A DNA stretch of 64,000 nucleotides from Lottia gigantea (GCF_000327385.1 NW_008706747.1:1939877-2003876); one strand, 5' to 3'; positions 1-10,353 are shown, counted from the stretch's first letter. Notes: generated from the letters alone by a model not told the origin. Made by a program: numbers and translations.

Positions 1-44
1 TCCAAGATAGCCTTTGCCAAGACGTGTTCGAATTGTCTACTGTA

Positions 45-3000
45 ATGGACACGTGGAAATTCTGCTGTGTCTTAATTCTTCTGTCAGGTACGTCGATCTT
101 ATTTGATTTCCACTTTTATTAGATCTTCTGCTTTTAGGAAGCTGGAAACAGCCCATCGTCTGTTCCTCCAATTGACGAGGAGGTATCACATCCTGTGAAA
201 CACCGGGCCTCAATTTATTGTCCCATCCGAACTATTAGATGCATATTTTTATTTCAGCAACAGACATCAATGCCGAACATCCTTTTGTAACGGACTGTAA
301 GGATCATGACCAAGTAGACTGCTACAAAATCCGAGGAACTGCGGAATGTCGCGAGGAGTGGGTGTACGAGTTCTGTCCCTTGTCGTGTGGTATCTGTGGA
401 TTGTTGAAGCCCGACTCCAACAAATGTGTGGATCACAACAGAGAATGTGATAGCATCCAAAGCAGTGATCACAAAAGCTGTAAGGACATCGTCATCAAGG
501 AAGTGTGTCCAAAATCATGTGGAGTTTGTGGACATCATAAGCATACACATCCTCCACATCTGTTGAAAACAACTGCTAAAGCGACATCTAAACCGCCCAC
601 CACGACGCCTATTCCAACTTCCGATAAAACCACCATCAATCCATCGACAGGTGCTATCGTCACCGATTCATTGGTAACTTCCAATGCGATTACTCCGTCA
701 CCGACTTCTGGTGTCTTCTCCGGCAGTCCGATCATTGCATCACAGCATCTGCAATCCAGCTATGAACAGTCATCCACTTCAACCGAATCATCCCAAAACA
801 TCCTACAATCATCTTTCCCAGTTAGTGTTCCTGAGATGTCAACAACCAGAGTCATTTTATCTCGCACTAAGGTACTCGTAATCACCTCGTCCAAGGTGGT
901 CGAAGGTCCACAGACATCTCTCAGGATGGAAATGAGCAGTCAATTTCCGTCGTTGACAGAAGAAAGAAGCTCAGAAAACATTTTGCTGGTTCAAAGTTCT
1001 GCAACTGAGCTACCACAGTCTTCAGTAGATGTATTCGGCACTATCCAACCAACATCTTCAGTAGACGCATCTGCGATGATCAAGCCATCCTCTTCAGAAC
1101 AATTTATCATGAGTTCCGAAGTTGTAACAGTTCCGTGGTTAACAGAAACTGTAACAACGGACGCAATCGTAACTGGAGAAGCATTAACATATTTTCAAGG
1201 TATTACTGATGAAGTGACAACCGAAGGGCAACTGGTGACGGATCAAAGAATAACAGATTCTATGGTAACTAATAACGAGGTAACAACAAATTCCATGGTA
1301 ACTGCTAACGAGCTAAAAACAGATTCTAGAGTTACCGATAACGAAGTAACAACAGATTCCATGGTAACCGACAACGAAATCAGAACTGATTCCATGGTAA
1401 CCGATAACCAAGTTACATCGGATTCTATGGTAACTGATAACGAAGTAACAGATTCTATGGTTACCGATAACGAGGTAACAACAGATTCTATGGTTACCAA
1501 CAACAAAATGCTTACACATTTTATGGTAACTGATAACGAAATGACAACAGATTTTATGGTTACCGACAACAAAGTAACATCGGATTCCATGGTTACCGAT
1601 AACGAAGTAACATCGGATTCTATGGTTACCGATAACAAACTAACAACGGATACCATAAATCCAAATGTAATGTTAACTAATCAAGTTACTGATAGCCCGC
1701 AATTTACGGATTCTGGAATTACAGATGCTGTAGAAACGGCTAGTCCCCGGGTTCAAAATACGGATGAACCCGTAACGGATGATGGGTTCACTGATGAACT
1801 GGCGACATCAGAAATTCACACAAACGCAATTCCCAATCACACTGTCACTCGAGGACTCTGGAACAACTCAGCAACGGATTCTGGAGTTACTTTAGAGGGT
1901 GTGTCAATGGACCAAGGAATGTCTATGGTAACGCAAAGATATTCTGGGGTCACTGAAGATGGCACTTTGACACCGGATTTGGCTGTAACCAGTGATATGG
2001 TAACGCAGAAACACTCTGGAATTACTGAAGAAGGCCCCATGACATCGGAAGTGACTGGAACTAATAGAATGGCTGTTCAGGAACATCGAGCCACGGATAC
2101 AATTGCTGCTGTAACTTCTACTAACAATGGGGGTTCTCAAGGACCCACACATACTTCCAATGCTTCTTACAGAACTGGCGGTTTGACACAATCCCAAGAC
2201 ACATCTGTCCGAACAACTTCCCTAACAACCATAACAATGACTTCCGCTACAACTGGATCGAACTCGTTTACACCTCCTCCGCTCACCAACAGTTAGTACA
2301 TTTCTTACCTCTCTCCCTCTCGGGTACGGAATTGTCGTCCAAAAGGCACTCGCAAATATCTTATCATTGCTTTCTAAAAATCCCGTGACCCCCTACTCGG
2401 CTTACGCCCACCGAAAAACTTCCACAGACCAATCTCTATATTGTATTTTCAGCTCGTTGCCAGGTTTGTAATGACCCGTTTTGTCTCATCGGGTTCGCAA
2501 ACATCAACTATTGTCGCCAAGATACGCCATATTGCCTGAGTTCCGTAAGTTTTGATGCAAACGGAAAGAGAAGACTTGATAAAAGGTATGGACATAACAA
2601 AGTTATTCAATCCCAGCATCGAAGGTTGGAATTGGTAAAATTATCTGCGTAGAATGGCTTATTATACGCTTTCATAAATAGATATATATTAACGGCCGCT
2701 ACACGCTTCCATATAGTTAGACATTAGGTTGCTGCATTTAGCTTTCATATGCTGAAATGATCACAGTGTCTCTAATACAATTAAATGACAGTAAACAGTT
2801 TCTGTATCATAAAATGGCTTCCATAGAGGAATATCCCGTGTAATACTTGTATTATCTTTCTGAAAAGGCCTTATTAAATGAAATGACTATAACAGGCTTT
2901 CAAATAGTTAAATATCTGCGAAAGAATTGCATTAAGTAAAATATCCACCATAGGATTGCATATGGCAAAATGACCGATAAAATCTTCCATAAAATATCAG

Positions 3001-3256
3001 CGATTGACTTCCATGTAATATAACGGCCGAGATATGCTTCCATATAACTCACTCTTATCTTATCTTTTGTAGGTGTGCCAGCGTTCAAGAATGTGACGAA
3101 AAATGGATCAACCGGTCAGCTAAAATGACGAAATGTCTTGAATTGGACAAAATGACAACTTATCAGACGAACTTGGAATGTGACTTTTGCTGTGTGACAG
3201 ATAACTGTAATGCACATACATTACCAAATAAGGATACGTTATATACCAAACAATAA
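45..3256 (+). CDS. Secreted ShKT-ShKT / Thr-rich mucin-like / three-finger (Ly6-uPAR-type) protein, 4 exons
   Basis: Exons 45-87, 258-2291, 2453-2585 and 3073-3256 join in frame (phases 1, 1, 2) at GT-AG sites and give about 797 residues. Exon 1 supplies a signal peptide (MDTWKFCCVLILLSA). The ATG at 239 lies in intron 1, so it is not the start. Two ShKT domains follow at about residues 28-61 and 71-105, each with six Cys and ending CP-x-SCG-x-C. Residues about 110-690 are Thr/Ser-rich with degenerate VTDNEVTTDSM-like repeats, probably O-glycosylated. Exons 3-4 (about 694-783) hold 12 Cys starting C-x2-C and ending CCVTDNCN, the signature of a Ly6/uPAR three-finger fold. The tail is hydrophilic with no GPI-anchor signal, so it is probably secreted. 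ShKT domains are known from potassium-channel toxins, astacin proteases and extracellular proteins; the role here is unknown. The upstream UTR is cut by the window edge. Splice sites are inferred from consensus and frame. Confidence 0.85.
175..238 (+). repeat. R1 repeat fragment in intron 1 of the ShKT gene
   Basis: The words 'caccgggcctcaatttattg' and 'tcccatccgaact' match the 3' end of the R1 family (compare 11740-11775). The fragment sits just upstream of the exon 2 acceptor and includes the misleading ATG region. Confidence 0.6.
1240..1665 (+). repeat. Coding minisatellite inside exon 2 (33-36 bp units)
   Basis: About a dozen degenerate units reading roughly D-S-M-V-T-D-N-E-V-T-T cover residues about 343-484 of the ShKT/three-finger protein. 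All units keep the frame. A second, longer-period repeat of the type MVTQ-x-x-SG-x-TE follows at about 1915-2090. Such in-frame Thr-rich repeats are typical of mucin-like stalks and often vary in length between alleles. Confidence 0.85.
2640..3060. repeat. Degenerate repeats in intron 3 of the ShKT gene
   Basis: The motif 'gcttccatataac' with nearby 'taacggccg' recurs at about 2690-2720, 2815-2830 and 3005-3050, suggesting a decayed tandem repeat with a period of roughly 100-150 bp. No coding signal. Confidence 0.4.
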
Positions 3257-3775
3257 CGTAATCAGAGATAAATTACTGTCGATACGGGTTATTCGGGTAG
3301 TATTGTATTGTTGAGATTTATATTGTACCGTCTTGATATAGCCAAAGGCATTTTTGCACTTCTGGGGATGAATCCAAAGGTATACTCGAACAGTCCACTT
3401 TATTATAAGGTAGAATGTGGACTGCTCATGTTTATGTTTTGGATGTTTTCTGGATATGCTTATTATACAAGCCTAAGCCCCCCCCCCCCCCCCCCCTTTA
3501 CTACCTTTCCATAAAAAAAACTCCTTCTTCTAGCAAGCTGGACTTGCTTATAAAATCAGATTTGTAAAAGTTCGTATGGGTCGATAAAAACGTAATAATT
3601 GTATTCTACTACTATAGACCAGGGCCTACTAGAATAAACTTTATCTTTAAACAAATAAGTCCAACGATCTATTGAAGAGCAGAACTAGGTTTAGTTTTAC
3701 CTTCTATGTTTCAAGGATAACTTTTTTGTTCATATTTATGTGTATGTGTTCTAATATGTTTGTATTACTAGGAGA

Positions 3776-3781
3776 AATAAA
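3776..3781 (+). promoter_or_regulatory. Candidate polyadenylation signal of the ShKT gene
   Basis: AATAAA lies about 520 bases after the stop at 3254-3256, before the R1-like tandem repeats. It is the first canonical hexamer I noticed downstream; it is unproven. The intervening UTR has a 19-C run at about 3479-3497. Confidence 0.4.
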
Positions 3782-3806
3782 CACGAGTTTTACGTCTTAT
3801 TGATCT

Positions 3807-4170
3807 GCATCGTATGGGGTTAATGAAATGAAATGGGGCTCTATGATCTACAGCTCCGTTTCTTTTTTGGATAAGGAAATGAAATCGTTTTTTAAGTGCC
3901 ATTGCCTTGTACCTTTTTAGCTCTGTATCTTATCTGGTTAATGAAATGAAATGGAGCTCTATGATCTACAGCTCTGTATCTTATTTGGCTAATGAAATGA
4001 AATGGAACTTTATTATCTACATCTCTGTATCTTATTGGGCTAATGAAATGAAATGGAGTTTACTTCCTACAGTTCCTAAGCTTAAATGAGCTAATGAAAT
4101 GAAATTGAGCTTTCTATTTCATTTTCTGTATCTTATTGAGATGTTGAAATAAAATGAAACCTTGTGCCTA
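3807..4170 (+). repeat. Tandem repeat of about 65 bp built from the R1 5' end
   Basis: About six units carry 'taatgaaatgaaatgg' followed by 'agctctatgatctacag' and 'ctctgtatcttat'. The core is the same AATGAAATGAAAT word that begins the dispersed R1 repeats, so this looks like a local amplification of an R1 end. It lies between the convergent ShKT and xylanase genes. Confidence 0.7.
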
Positions 4171-4599
4171 CGTCTCTGTCCATCTTTGAACCAATGAAAC
4201 ACTATTGAGTCCAATCATTGGCCTTTAAATGGTGACTCTAATCACCATAATTTAGCCAAAGAACTGAATACAAACGCAAAGTAAAAGATGGCGTAAATTT
4301 ATAATTAAAACTATTTCTGGTTATGGTAGTATTCCATTTAAAATGACTAACCAACAATGCCTAGAAATACAAACAAAATAATGATGAAATTTGCCAAGGT
4401 TGTCCTTATTTTCTACAAAAGAAAATCATATTTGAGTAGGGTGACTCTATCAATATTTCTATATAAATTTCAGTAATTTGCGCGAATACGTCCGTTTTGG
4501 TTTTACGCAGTAAATAGACAAACCGCACCGGACAACTTAACATAAGCATGTTGTGAAGGAGGTACTATCACTTTGTGCGAAATCTCCCCAAGTGTCATG

Positions 4600-4830
4600 T
4601 ATAGATTGACGGTTGTTGTTCTTATTCCCCAATTTCACCCAAAATAACAAAATGGAACGTCATATACGAAATATTGAGATCAGTAATTATGTGGTGGCCC
4701 TTCTTCCCCAATTTTACCAAAATTGATAAATGGAAAGAAATACCCAAATTACGCTGTTCCAAAGGACACTTACTGTCGGTGGTCCTTATACCTGAACGTA
4801 ACCCAATATAACAAAATGGAAAGAAATTTA
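4600..4830. repeat. Degenerate triplication of about 100 bp downstream of the xylanase gene
   Basis: The word 'ataacaaaatggaa' and its variants, preceded by 'cttattccccaattt' or 'cttcttccccaatttt', recurs at about 4620-4655, 4698-4735 and 4780-4825. The last copy touches the 3' end of the final recognisable xylanase exon. Confidence 0.55.
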
Positions 4831-7800
4831 CCTAAATGATTCAGATCCAAAGTGACGGTACTGTCCTTGCTTAGTTGAACATTTTGAGAATGTATAATTT
4901 TACCATTACGATGTACCAATAATTTGTATGACCCTTTGAATGCACGTGTTTTTATATCTAGGCCGCTAAAATCATGGGTTTCATTCGTCCTCCACGTTTT
5001 CTTCAACAGTTCTTGCACCTTTCGTCCGGCTGCATTGGGCTACATATAAAAACGCAACAAATCTTTGGAGAACCAACCAACCATCGATATTGACAAAACG
5101 ATCTTCATATACAGAGTCCTTTGATACTGATACAATGACATTTGTCCTGGAGGGACTGATAGATATCTTACATTTTTTGAAATCATAGACGAACCAGACA
5201 GAACTATATCCGCCGATCAAACGCCGCTCTACCTTTGCCCAAAACTTTGATAGCATCATCTGGTTAAGATTTGGCCAAGTAGCTATTACAGGACTGTCAT
5301 GGCGAGGTGAAAAATACTTGGGACAAGGCAAAGCGAAAGTAAATAAACTCTAAATTCCCCTACCGTTACATTGGGACCATTAGCAATGGCGGCGTCTTTC
5401 CGCCAATGATGCCCGTCCCAAAATCCCCAAAACATGACACCATGGACGGACGGATGACTGAAATACAACCTCATTAAGTCCTCGTATTTCTTGGCCTTCT
5501 TGTGTTCATCTGTTTCTACGATGTCCAGCTCTGTTATCCAAATTGGTAAATGTGCAAGAGCTGCTTCATCCAGTCGACGCTGAAAAATTGCGAAATGGAA
5601 GATTTAAGAGACCTCTTAGTAAGAATGGAAGCCAGCTGTGTTATCCGAATTGGTAAATGGGCGAAAGACACGAAATGAAAGGTTTCAGAGACCTCAATTC
5701 TGCGGGAAGAGGAATCTGCCAGTTGGTCGGAAACATTCTCCACTAGGGAAGGAGGAGTAGGCCTAAACTCGTGTACGCGAAAAAAACACCTATTCCATGT
5801 GCACTTTCCACCAAGGGAACGAACGTTACACCACGTTTATCACATCGTATCCAAATCCAAGGGAAGTAACTCAAATTATGTCTGGTTGCCATATTTCAAC
5901 AAACCGGAAATTCATCTGCAAGATTTGATCAGGAAAGGAAACGGAAATGTGCTTATGAACGAGGCTCCACTGTACCTTGATAACAGCAACGTCTATATGT
6001 CCTCTCAGATGACTCTGGATACCCATACCCTCGACTGGTACACCTTGTTGTTTAAACTGGATAGCCTGATCCTCGTATGCCTGCAAAATATTCTCAAATA
6101 AGTTTATGTACTCAACTCACGGCAGACATTTCACGCTGATCCCAGTGGCTTTCTGTTGACATTTTCCGGCAAAGTTAAAATCCCCTACTCTGGGAAAATG
6201 TTATCTCTTGTGAAACTTGAAAATGTTTTTCTATTTCCCATGTTTGTCAATGAAAGTTTTGCGTTGCAACTTTACCTCCTAAACTCCATTTCATTTGAAA
6301 GGCTACTTACAGCAGTGGTCATGTATCCAGCCACAATGTCGTATTCGTTCAAGAAACATTTGGCATTTGGATCATGTTTATGAGTTTCTCGGAACATCCA
6401 TTGAGTAATATTAGGATCTTTTAATTTTTCTTCGTAAAAATGCAGATGTAAGTTTTCGTTTTCGACGTCATAATGTTGAAATCTGAAATTTTAATTGATC
6501 AAGACTTTGTCAAAGCAGAATGTCATTTGCTTATTTTGAAGTATAAATTATGCCCTCTCTATGCTCAAAATTCATCTCAAGTCACATGAAATCCATTGGC
6601 TTCTGGCCTTAAGGGGCTTCGACCATACGAACCACGCTTCGGAGAGACACTTCAAATTTTTGGCGCCCCCTTCCCCTCAGGCATTTTCTATGTACGCCCC
6701 TGGCTGAAGCATAGCAATTGATATCTTATCTCACCTTCCTTTAAAGGTATGAGTCAGCTCTGTTACGTGTTTCTGCATGGCTTGTTTCAGTTTTACTGGA
6801 TCCATATCTTTCTGCCACGAGGGCACGACATTTTTACCACCCCAAAATATATTATGTCCTCTTACTTTGATGCTGAAAAGAGAAATGCCCTTCGTATACA
6901 ATTAAATTAAAACAATGCTCGTCATTATTTCATCTTACTTCTATGCTGAAAAGAGCATTTCGGGCTAATAATAGAATAAAGAATACCATTCGCGTACAAT
7001 TAAAACAATACCCGACATAACAATGTGGTTTAAAAGTGGGAACTTTTCAACACGTGGACTAAAGTAGACAATTTAAGAATACATCGGATCGTCAGCTGTC
7101 ATAAAAGCCTTTTCTGGATGAGAAAGGGAGATAAGACTTAAGAGTTTAGCTTTCCACTTACCCACGGGATATCATATAATCTACAGCTTTTAAAGCTCGA
7201 GAATAATCCACATGACCCTACAAAAAGAAACCTCCATTTCATATATAGTACATTTTCACAATGTCAAGCTATTACGAACTTCGTCTCATACCTTGACTTC
7301 AATAACCTATGTTCTTGTATCACGGAATGCAGCGATTTGATTCGATTGTACGTAAGCGAATTGAGCCAATCAGAGCCCTCGACAGAATGTCTGTAATCAA
7401 TAAGCCAAAAGAACTCTAATTGGCTGTATTAACTTTTCCGTGAGTCAAGAAAGGTGGCTATTGTAGTCAAGGTATAATACGAAGTTGGTAATACCTGGAC
7501 ATTGTGAAGATGATATAGTCGAGCACATCACGGTCAATACAGTTGTGAACACTATTACTGATTAGCTTAGCTAAAGAATTCTCGTTTCTGAGACTAAGGT
7601 ATAATTAATAAAAAGGATGGCGAACGTTTCCCTTTAAAAATAATAAGTCATATTCACCTGTTTTGGTTCTAAAGCCGTCCATTTCAAACCAGTTTCTAAA
7701 ACAGCCCATTCAAACAGATCATAGAAGAATTCTTTATATTTCGGTTTGTGATCCTCAACAATATCTCTTTCATTAACAGCTGATCCCCAACCGAACTCAC

Positions 7801-10326
7801 TCGTGATTTGTTGAAGCTGTAATGGAAAAAGTGGAGTTTTACGTCCTAATTTTCTGCACCCACTTGACCTTATGCAGACAAGACAGATTTGGCCCGCACA
7901 AATGAACGATATATGCAATAACAGTCGTCAGCTTTTTATCAAGCAATTTTTTTTTATAGTAGTGCTTTTCCGGAAGTGACGTAATGTAATTAGATTTTCC
8001 TGCTTTACTTACCTCTACTTTTAATCCAGTCAGAGATTTAGGGGCGACAACTCTGAAATAATAATAAAGTTCATCATTAATTTGGAATGTTATTTTTTGT
8101 GTCTTTTCATTACGTTTCTTTTTTTTATGTCTTTTTTGTGTCTTCATTGTTTATTTCGCCGTTTATGCGTTCGTCCATTCCCTTAACGAGCCTTTCTACG
8201 GTCCCTTTTCTTATTCATTCATTCATTCATTCATTCATTCAGACACTTACTTGAGGGTGAGGTCAGACTTCCTGTATTTATCAATATCTCTGTCGGTGTC
8301 AGCCATAAAACTTGGGTTATGATCTATCCAATCAACTACCACGTCATCTATCAGGAAATTCAATTCCTTATCTGGTGATTTAATACCGAATCTTACAGTC
8401 TTGGCTGAAAACAGAACGGATTATCTAACGCATGGTTTCTTCGCTTTATCTTCACAATGTCAAGTTGTTACGAACTGCGTCTAATGCCTTGGCATCAATG
8501 TATTACTGAAGTTCGTAAATGAATCGATTTGATTGGTATCTTACGCTTGGCAATATAGCCAATAAGTGCCTTCGACCTAATTCCACTAAAACTAAGCATT
8601 TTTGGCTAGCCTAGAAAAGGCATCATTTTAAAAGCTTATAACACAAGGGACCTCTTTTATAGTAATATATCCTAATTCAATCCGAAACATCTGCCTCTAT
8701 TCCAGCCTCTGATAGATATTTCGACCGTTGTCGATTGAAGTAGGCGAAAACTGTCAGAGTAGCTATCAGAGGCTGGAATAAAGTCAGATGTTTTGATCTA
8801 ATCTTAATTGTAATTTATGCCGACTTACTATTGGCTGGAATATAATAATCCCCGCCCACTACATGCCAGACTCCGGGCAGTAAGTAGGGGGATACTCCAC
8901 AAGCCACGTAATGATGTTTTCCTACAATAGAAAACGGGGGTTTTATGTCCTTCTTATTGGACAAATGAAATGAAATATACGTCCCACTTTTCGTCACCTT
9001 TGTGGGTTAATGAAATGAAATTGTGTTATACTTAGGGCCATATGCAGCGCTCGTACTTTACCTAAACTTTTATTAAAGTAAGACTTAAGTCGAACTTTAA
9101 GTATGCACGGATCGATCTTTACAAAAGTCGTGCTTAAATTTGACTATCAAATGTAGAAAATGAAAGCCTTCATGTAAAGTTTAGCCAAAGTTCAACTTTA
9201 GTCAAGGTAAGAGCACTGCATACGGCCATTAGTACTTTTGTCCACCTTATTGGTCTAATGAAATAAAATGTACATTATGCCCCTATTTTTCCATACTTCA
9301 TTACTTCACGGATTGTATGTATGCAATTTAACATGATAAATACATGTGCCTACTCTTTTTCGAGATCCAAATCGCGAGTCATTTTTCCACAAGACATAAA
9401 ACAAAACGTATTGAGCAAGAGATATGAAACGAAAATTAAAAATAAAATCTTTTTTCTCGATCAGTTACGTACCGTTTGTGTCGAGAATATCCAGTGTGGT
9501 GTCTATTTGGTGATACATCTTGCCATTCACATTGTTCAAAAACTTCACCATAAACCGGAAGTAGTATGTCTTGTCGGCTGGTAGGCTCGCAGTTTGAGAT
9601 GGTCCTGCCCAATCATATTGCCTGTAACATATCGTGTACACGGGTCAAGTATACATGAAATAATATCAATCCTCGACCAATGAAATGAAGTAAGAAACAA
9701 AAGAAACAACCAGCATTTACAAGGATAGTAAAGTTCATTAGGATCCTTTCTACCAATTGGTCCTGGTTGAAACCTCTTGTCATTGCACTTCCATAATTGC
9801 GCAAACGAAAGCCAGAAATTCGCCGAAATTTTGGCTGCTAATTCATCACCGTCATTTTTGAACTGTTATTTAAGATAATCAGAAGACCTTGCCCCGTATT
9901 CTCGAAACGATCTCAGGGCTAGGACGTCCTAGGGTCTTAATATCTAACACTGTTTTAGGACGTCCTAGCGTTAAGAGAAATCCGGGCTGATTCCTATTGT
10001 AGCTGCTAAAAGAAACCTATAGAAAACTAAAATTTTAACGCCTTGACCAAAACTTTTTTTCGAGACTGGCTATTACAACAAATCCAAGATTTACCAAAAG
10101 TATAACTTTTACTTTTATGGATTCGTCCGCCATTTTAAAATGTTTACCTTGAAGTAACCAAAAGACTGTGTTTCCCACTGTGACTGTCGTCTGATAGAGC
10201 CGATTTACAGGAATAACAATCCCAATCCGCTATTGAAGACAACCCTGGATTTTTTGCAAAATTCCGAGCTCCAAGAGTCCCTGCTACAAGGATACCCAGT
10301 GCCAACAGTCTTGTCCAGAGAACCAT
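4770..10326 (-). CDS. Secreted GH10 endo-beta-1,4-xylanase-like enzyme with N-terminal CBM4/9-like module, 12 exons
   Basis: Reading down the - strand, exons are 10326-10148, 9621-9473, 8921-8829, 8404-8251, 8052-8013, 7816-7658, 7217-7162, 6872-6735, 6482-6311, 6080-5976, 5579-5364 and 5039-4770. All joins use GT-AG and keep frame. Residues 1-19 are a signal peptide. Residues about 26-165 resemble CBM4/9 (NPGLSS, HSGKHSLLV, WAGPSQ, FLIDDV). GH10 spans about 175-490: DIDKYRKSDLTLK, GIKVRGHNIFWG (277-288), YDVENE with acid/base Glu332, WITELD with nucleophile Glu432, and MFWGFWDGHHWR (464-475). A short C-terminal strand domain follows. All hallmark residues are present, so activity on xylan or a related beta-1,4-glycan is likely, secreted into the gut. 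The 3' end is uncertain: the frame runs to a stop at 4770 (576 residues), or a donor at 4831 leads to a small unseen exon. Endogenous GH10 genes are known in gastropods and other molluscs. Confidence 0.9.
5628..5706 (-). pseudogene. Decayed partial copy of the xylanase exon 11 start, inside intron 10
   Basis: The stretch repeats the exon 11 edge at about 5523-5623: 'ccagctgtgttatccgaatt' parallels 'ccagctctgttatccaaatt', and both are followed by similar 'agagacctc' flanks. Read on the - strand it gives HLPIRITQL where the functional exon gives HLPIWITEL, so the nucleophile position reads Gln. It is a short local tandem duplication, not a second gene. Confidence 0.65.
6890..7020 (-). repeat. 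Duplicated splice-acceptor region upstream of xylanase exon 8
   Basis: 'cttctatgctgaaaagag' at about 6940 repeats 'ctttgatgctgaaaagag' at about 6866, and both are followed by related 'cgtatacaattaaa' / 'cgtacaattaaaac' text. On the - strand this creates a second pyrimidine tract plus CAG (a decoy acceptor) about 75 bases upstream of the real one. Confidence 0.6.
7250..7512. mobile_element. Family B foldback MITE in xylanase intron 6
   Basis: The left arm starts 'cacaatgtcaagctattacg' and the right arm ends 'tggacattgtgaagatg' as its inverse. Inside are 'gcgatttgattcgattgtac' and 'gccaatcagagccctcgac'. Arms are roughly 120 bp with a short loop. Full-length relatives lie at 26618, 37698, 39347 and 58770. 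Confidence 0.8.
7828..7870 (+). repeat. R1 5'-end fragment next to the xylanase exon 6 acceptor
   Basis: 'gtggagttttacgtcctaat' and 'tttctgcaccca' match the start of R1. It lies within about 15 bases of the exon 6 acceptor (exon start 7816), so it may supply part of the intron's pyrimidine tract on the - strand. Confidence 0.6.
8213..8242. repeat. (CATT)n microsatellite next to xylanase exon 4 donor
   Basis: Seven or so perfect 'attc' units lie 9 bases beyond the exon 4 end at 8251, inside intron 4. Confidence 0.9.
8449..8580. mobile_element. Family B half-copy (single arm) in xylanase intron 3
   Basis: 'tcttcacaatgtcaagttgt', 'tcgatttgattggtatctta' and 'gccaataagtgccttcgac' match one arm of family B. 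The inverted partner is missing. Confidence 0.65.
8686..8800. mobile_element. Family D small foldback in xylanase intron 3
   Basis: 'aacatctgcctctattccag' followed by 'cctctgatagatat' is mirrored by 'agctatcagaggctggaata' and 'agtcagatgtt', giving arms of about 40 bp. The same arms recur at 59947-60075, and the core 'ctatcagaggct' is at 52490. Confidence 0.7.
8938..9030 (+). repeat. R1-like degenerate double unit in xylanase intron 2
   Basis: Two units of 'taatgaaatgaaat' / 'caaatgaaatgaaatatacg' with 'gggttttatgtccttctt' resemble the R1 5' end; another decayed unit is at about 9229-9275. Confidence 0.5.
9031..9229. mobile_element. Foldback element of about 200 bp in xylanase intron 2
   Basis: The left end 'ggccatatgcagcgctcgta' and the right end 'gagcactgcatacggccatt' are imperfect inverses. 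Internal 'ctttacctaaactttta' and 'gttcaactttagtcaaggta' also pair. This is a MITE-like inverted-repeat structure with no coding capacity. Confidence 0.65.
9890..9990. mobile_element. Short palindromic element in xylanase intron 1
   Basis: 'gctaggacgtcctagggtct' is mirrored by 'ttttaggacgtcctagcgtt', with 'cccgtattctcgaaacg' outside. A decayed relative with 'acgatctgagcgttaatata' and 'agaggttttcgagaaggtgt' sits at about 14367-14460. Confidence 0.5.
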
Positions 10327-10353
10327 ATTGGAATTAGTGCTCTGAGGCCTTTT

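Noticed and set aside
1243-1656. - strand open frame of 137 residues (SVTIESV repeats)
   Set aside because: Antisense shadow of the in-frame minisatellite in exon 2 of the ShKT gene.
239-2296. ShKT gene as a single 685-residue exon starting at the ATG at 239 and stopping at 2294
   Set aside because: The ATG lies in intron 1, before a clear acceptor at 256-257. Exon 1 at 45-87 gives a better signal peptide, and a GTTAGT donor at 2292 leads in frame to two Cys-rich exons.
2453-2542. Alternative donor GTAAGT at 2543 for ShKT exon 3
   Set aside because: It breaks the frame into exon 4. The donor at 2586 keeps the frame and the conserved DANGKRRLDKRC join.
5799-6101. + strand frame of 100 residues
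   Set aside because: Antisense of xylanase exon 10 and its intron.
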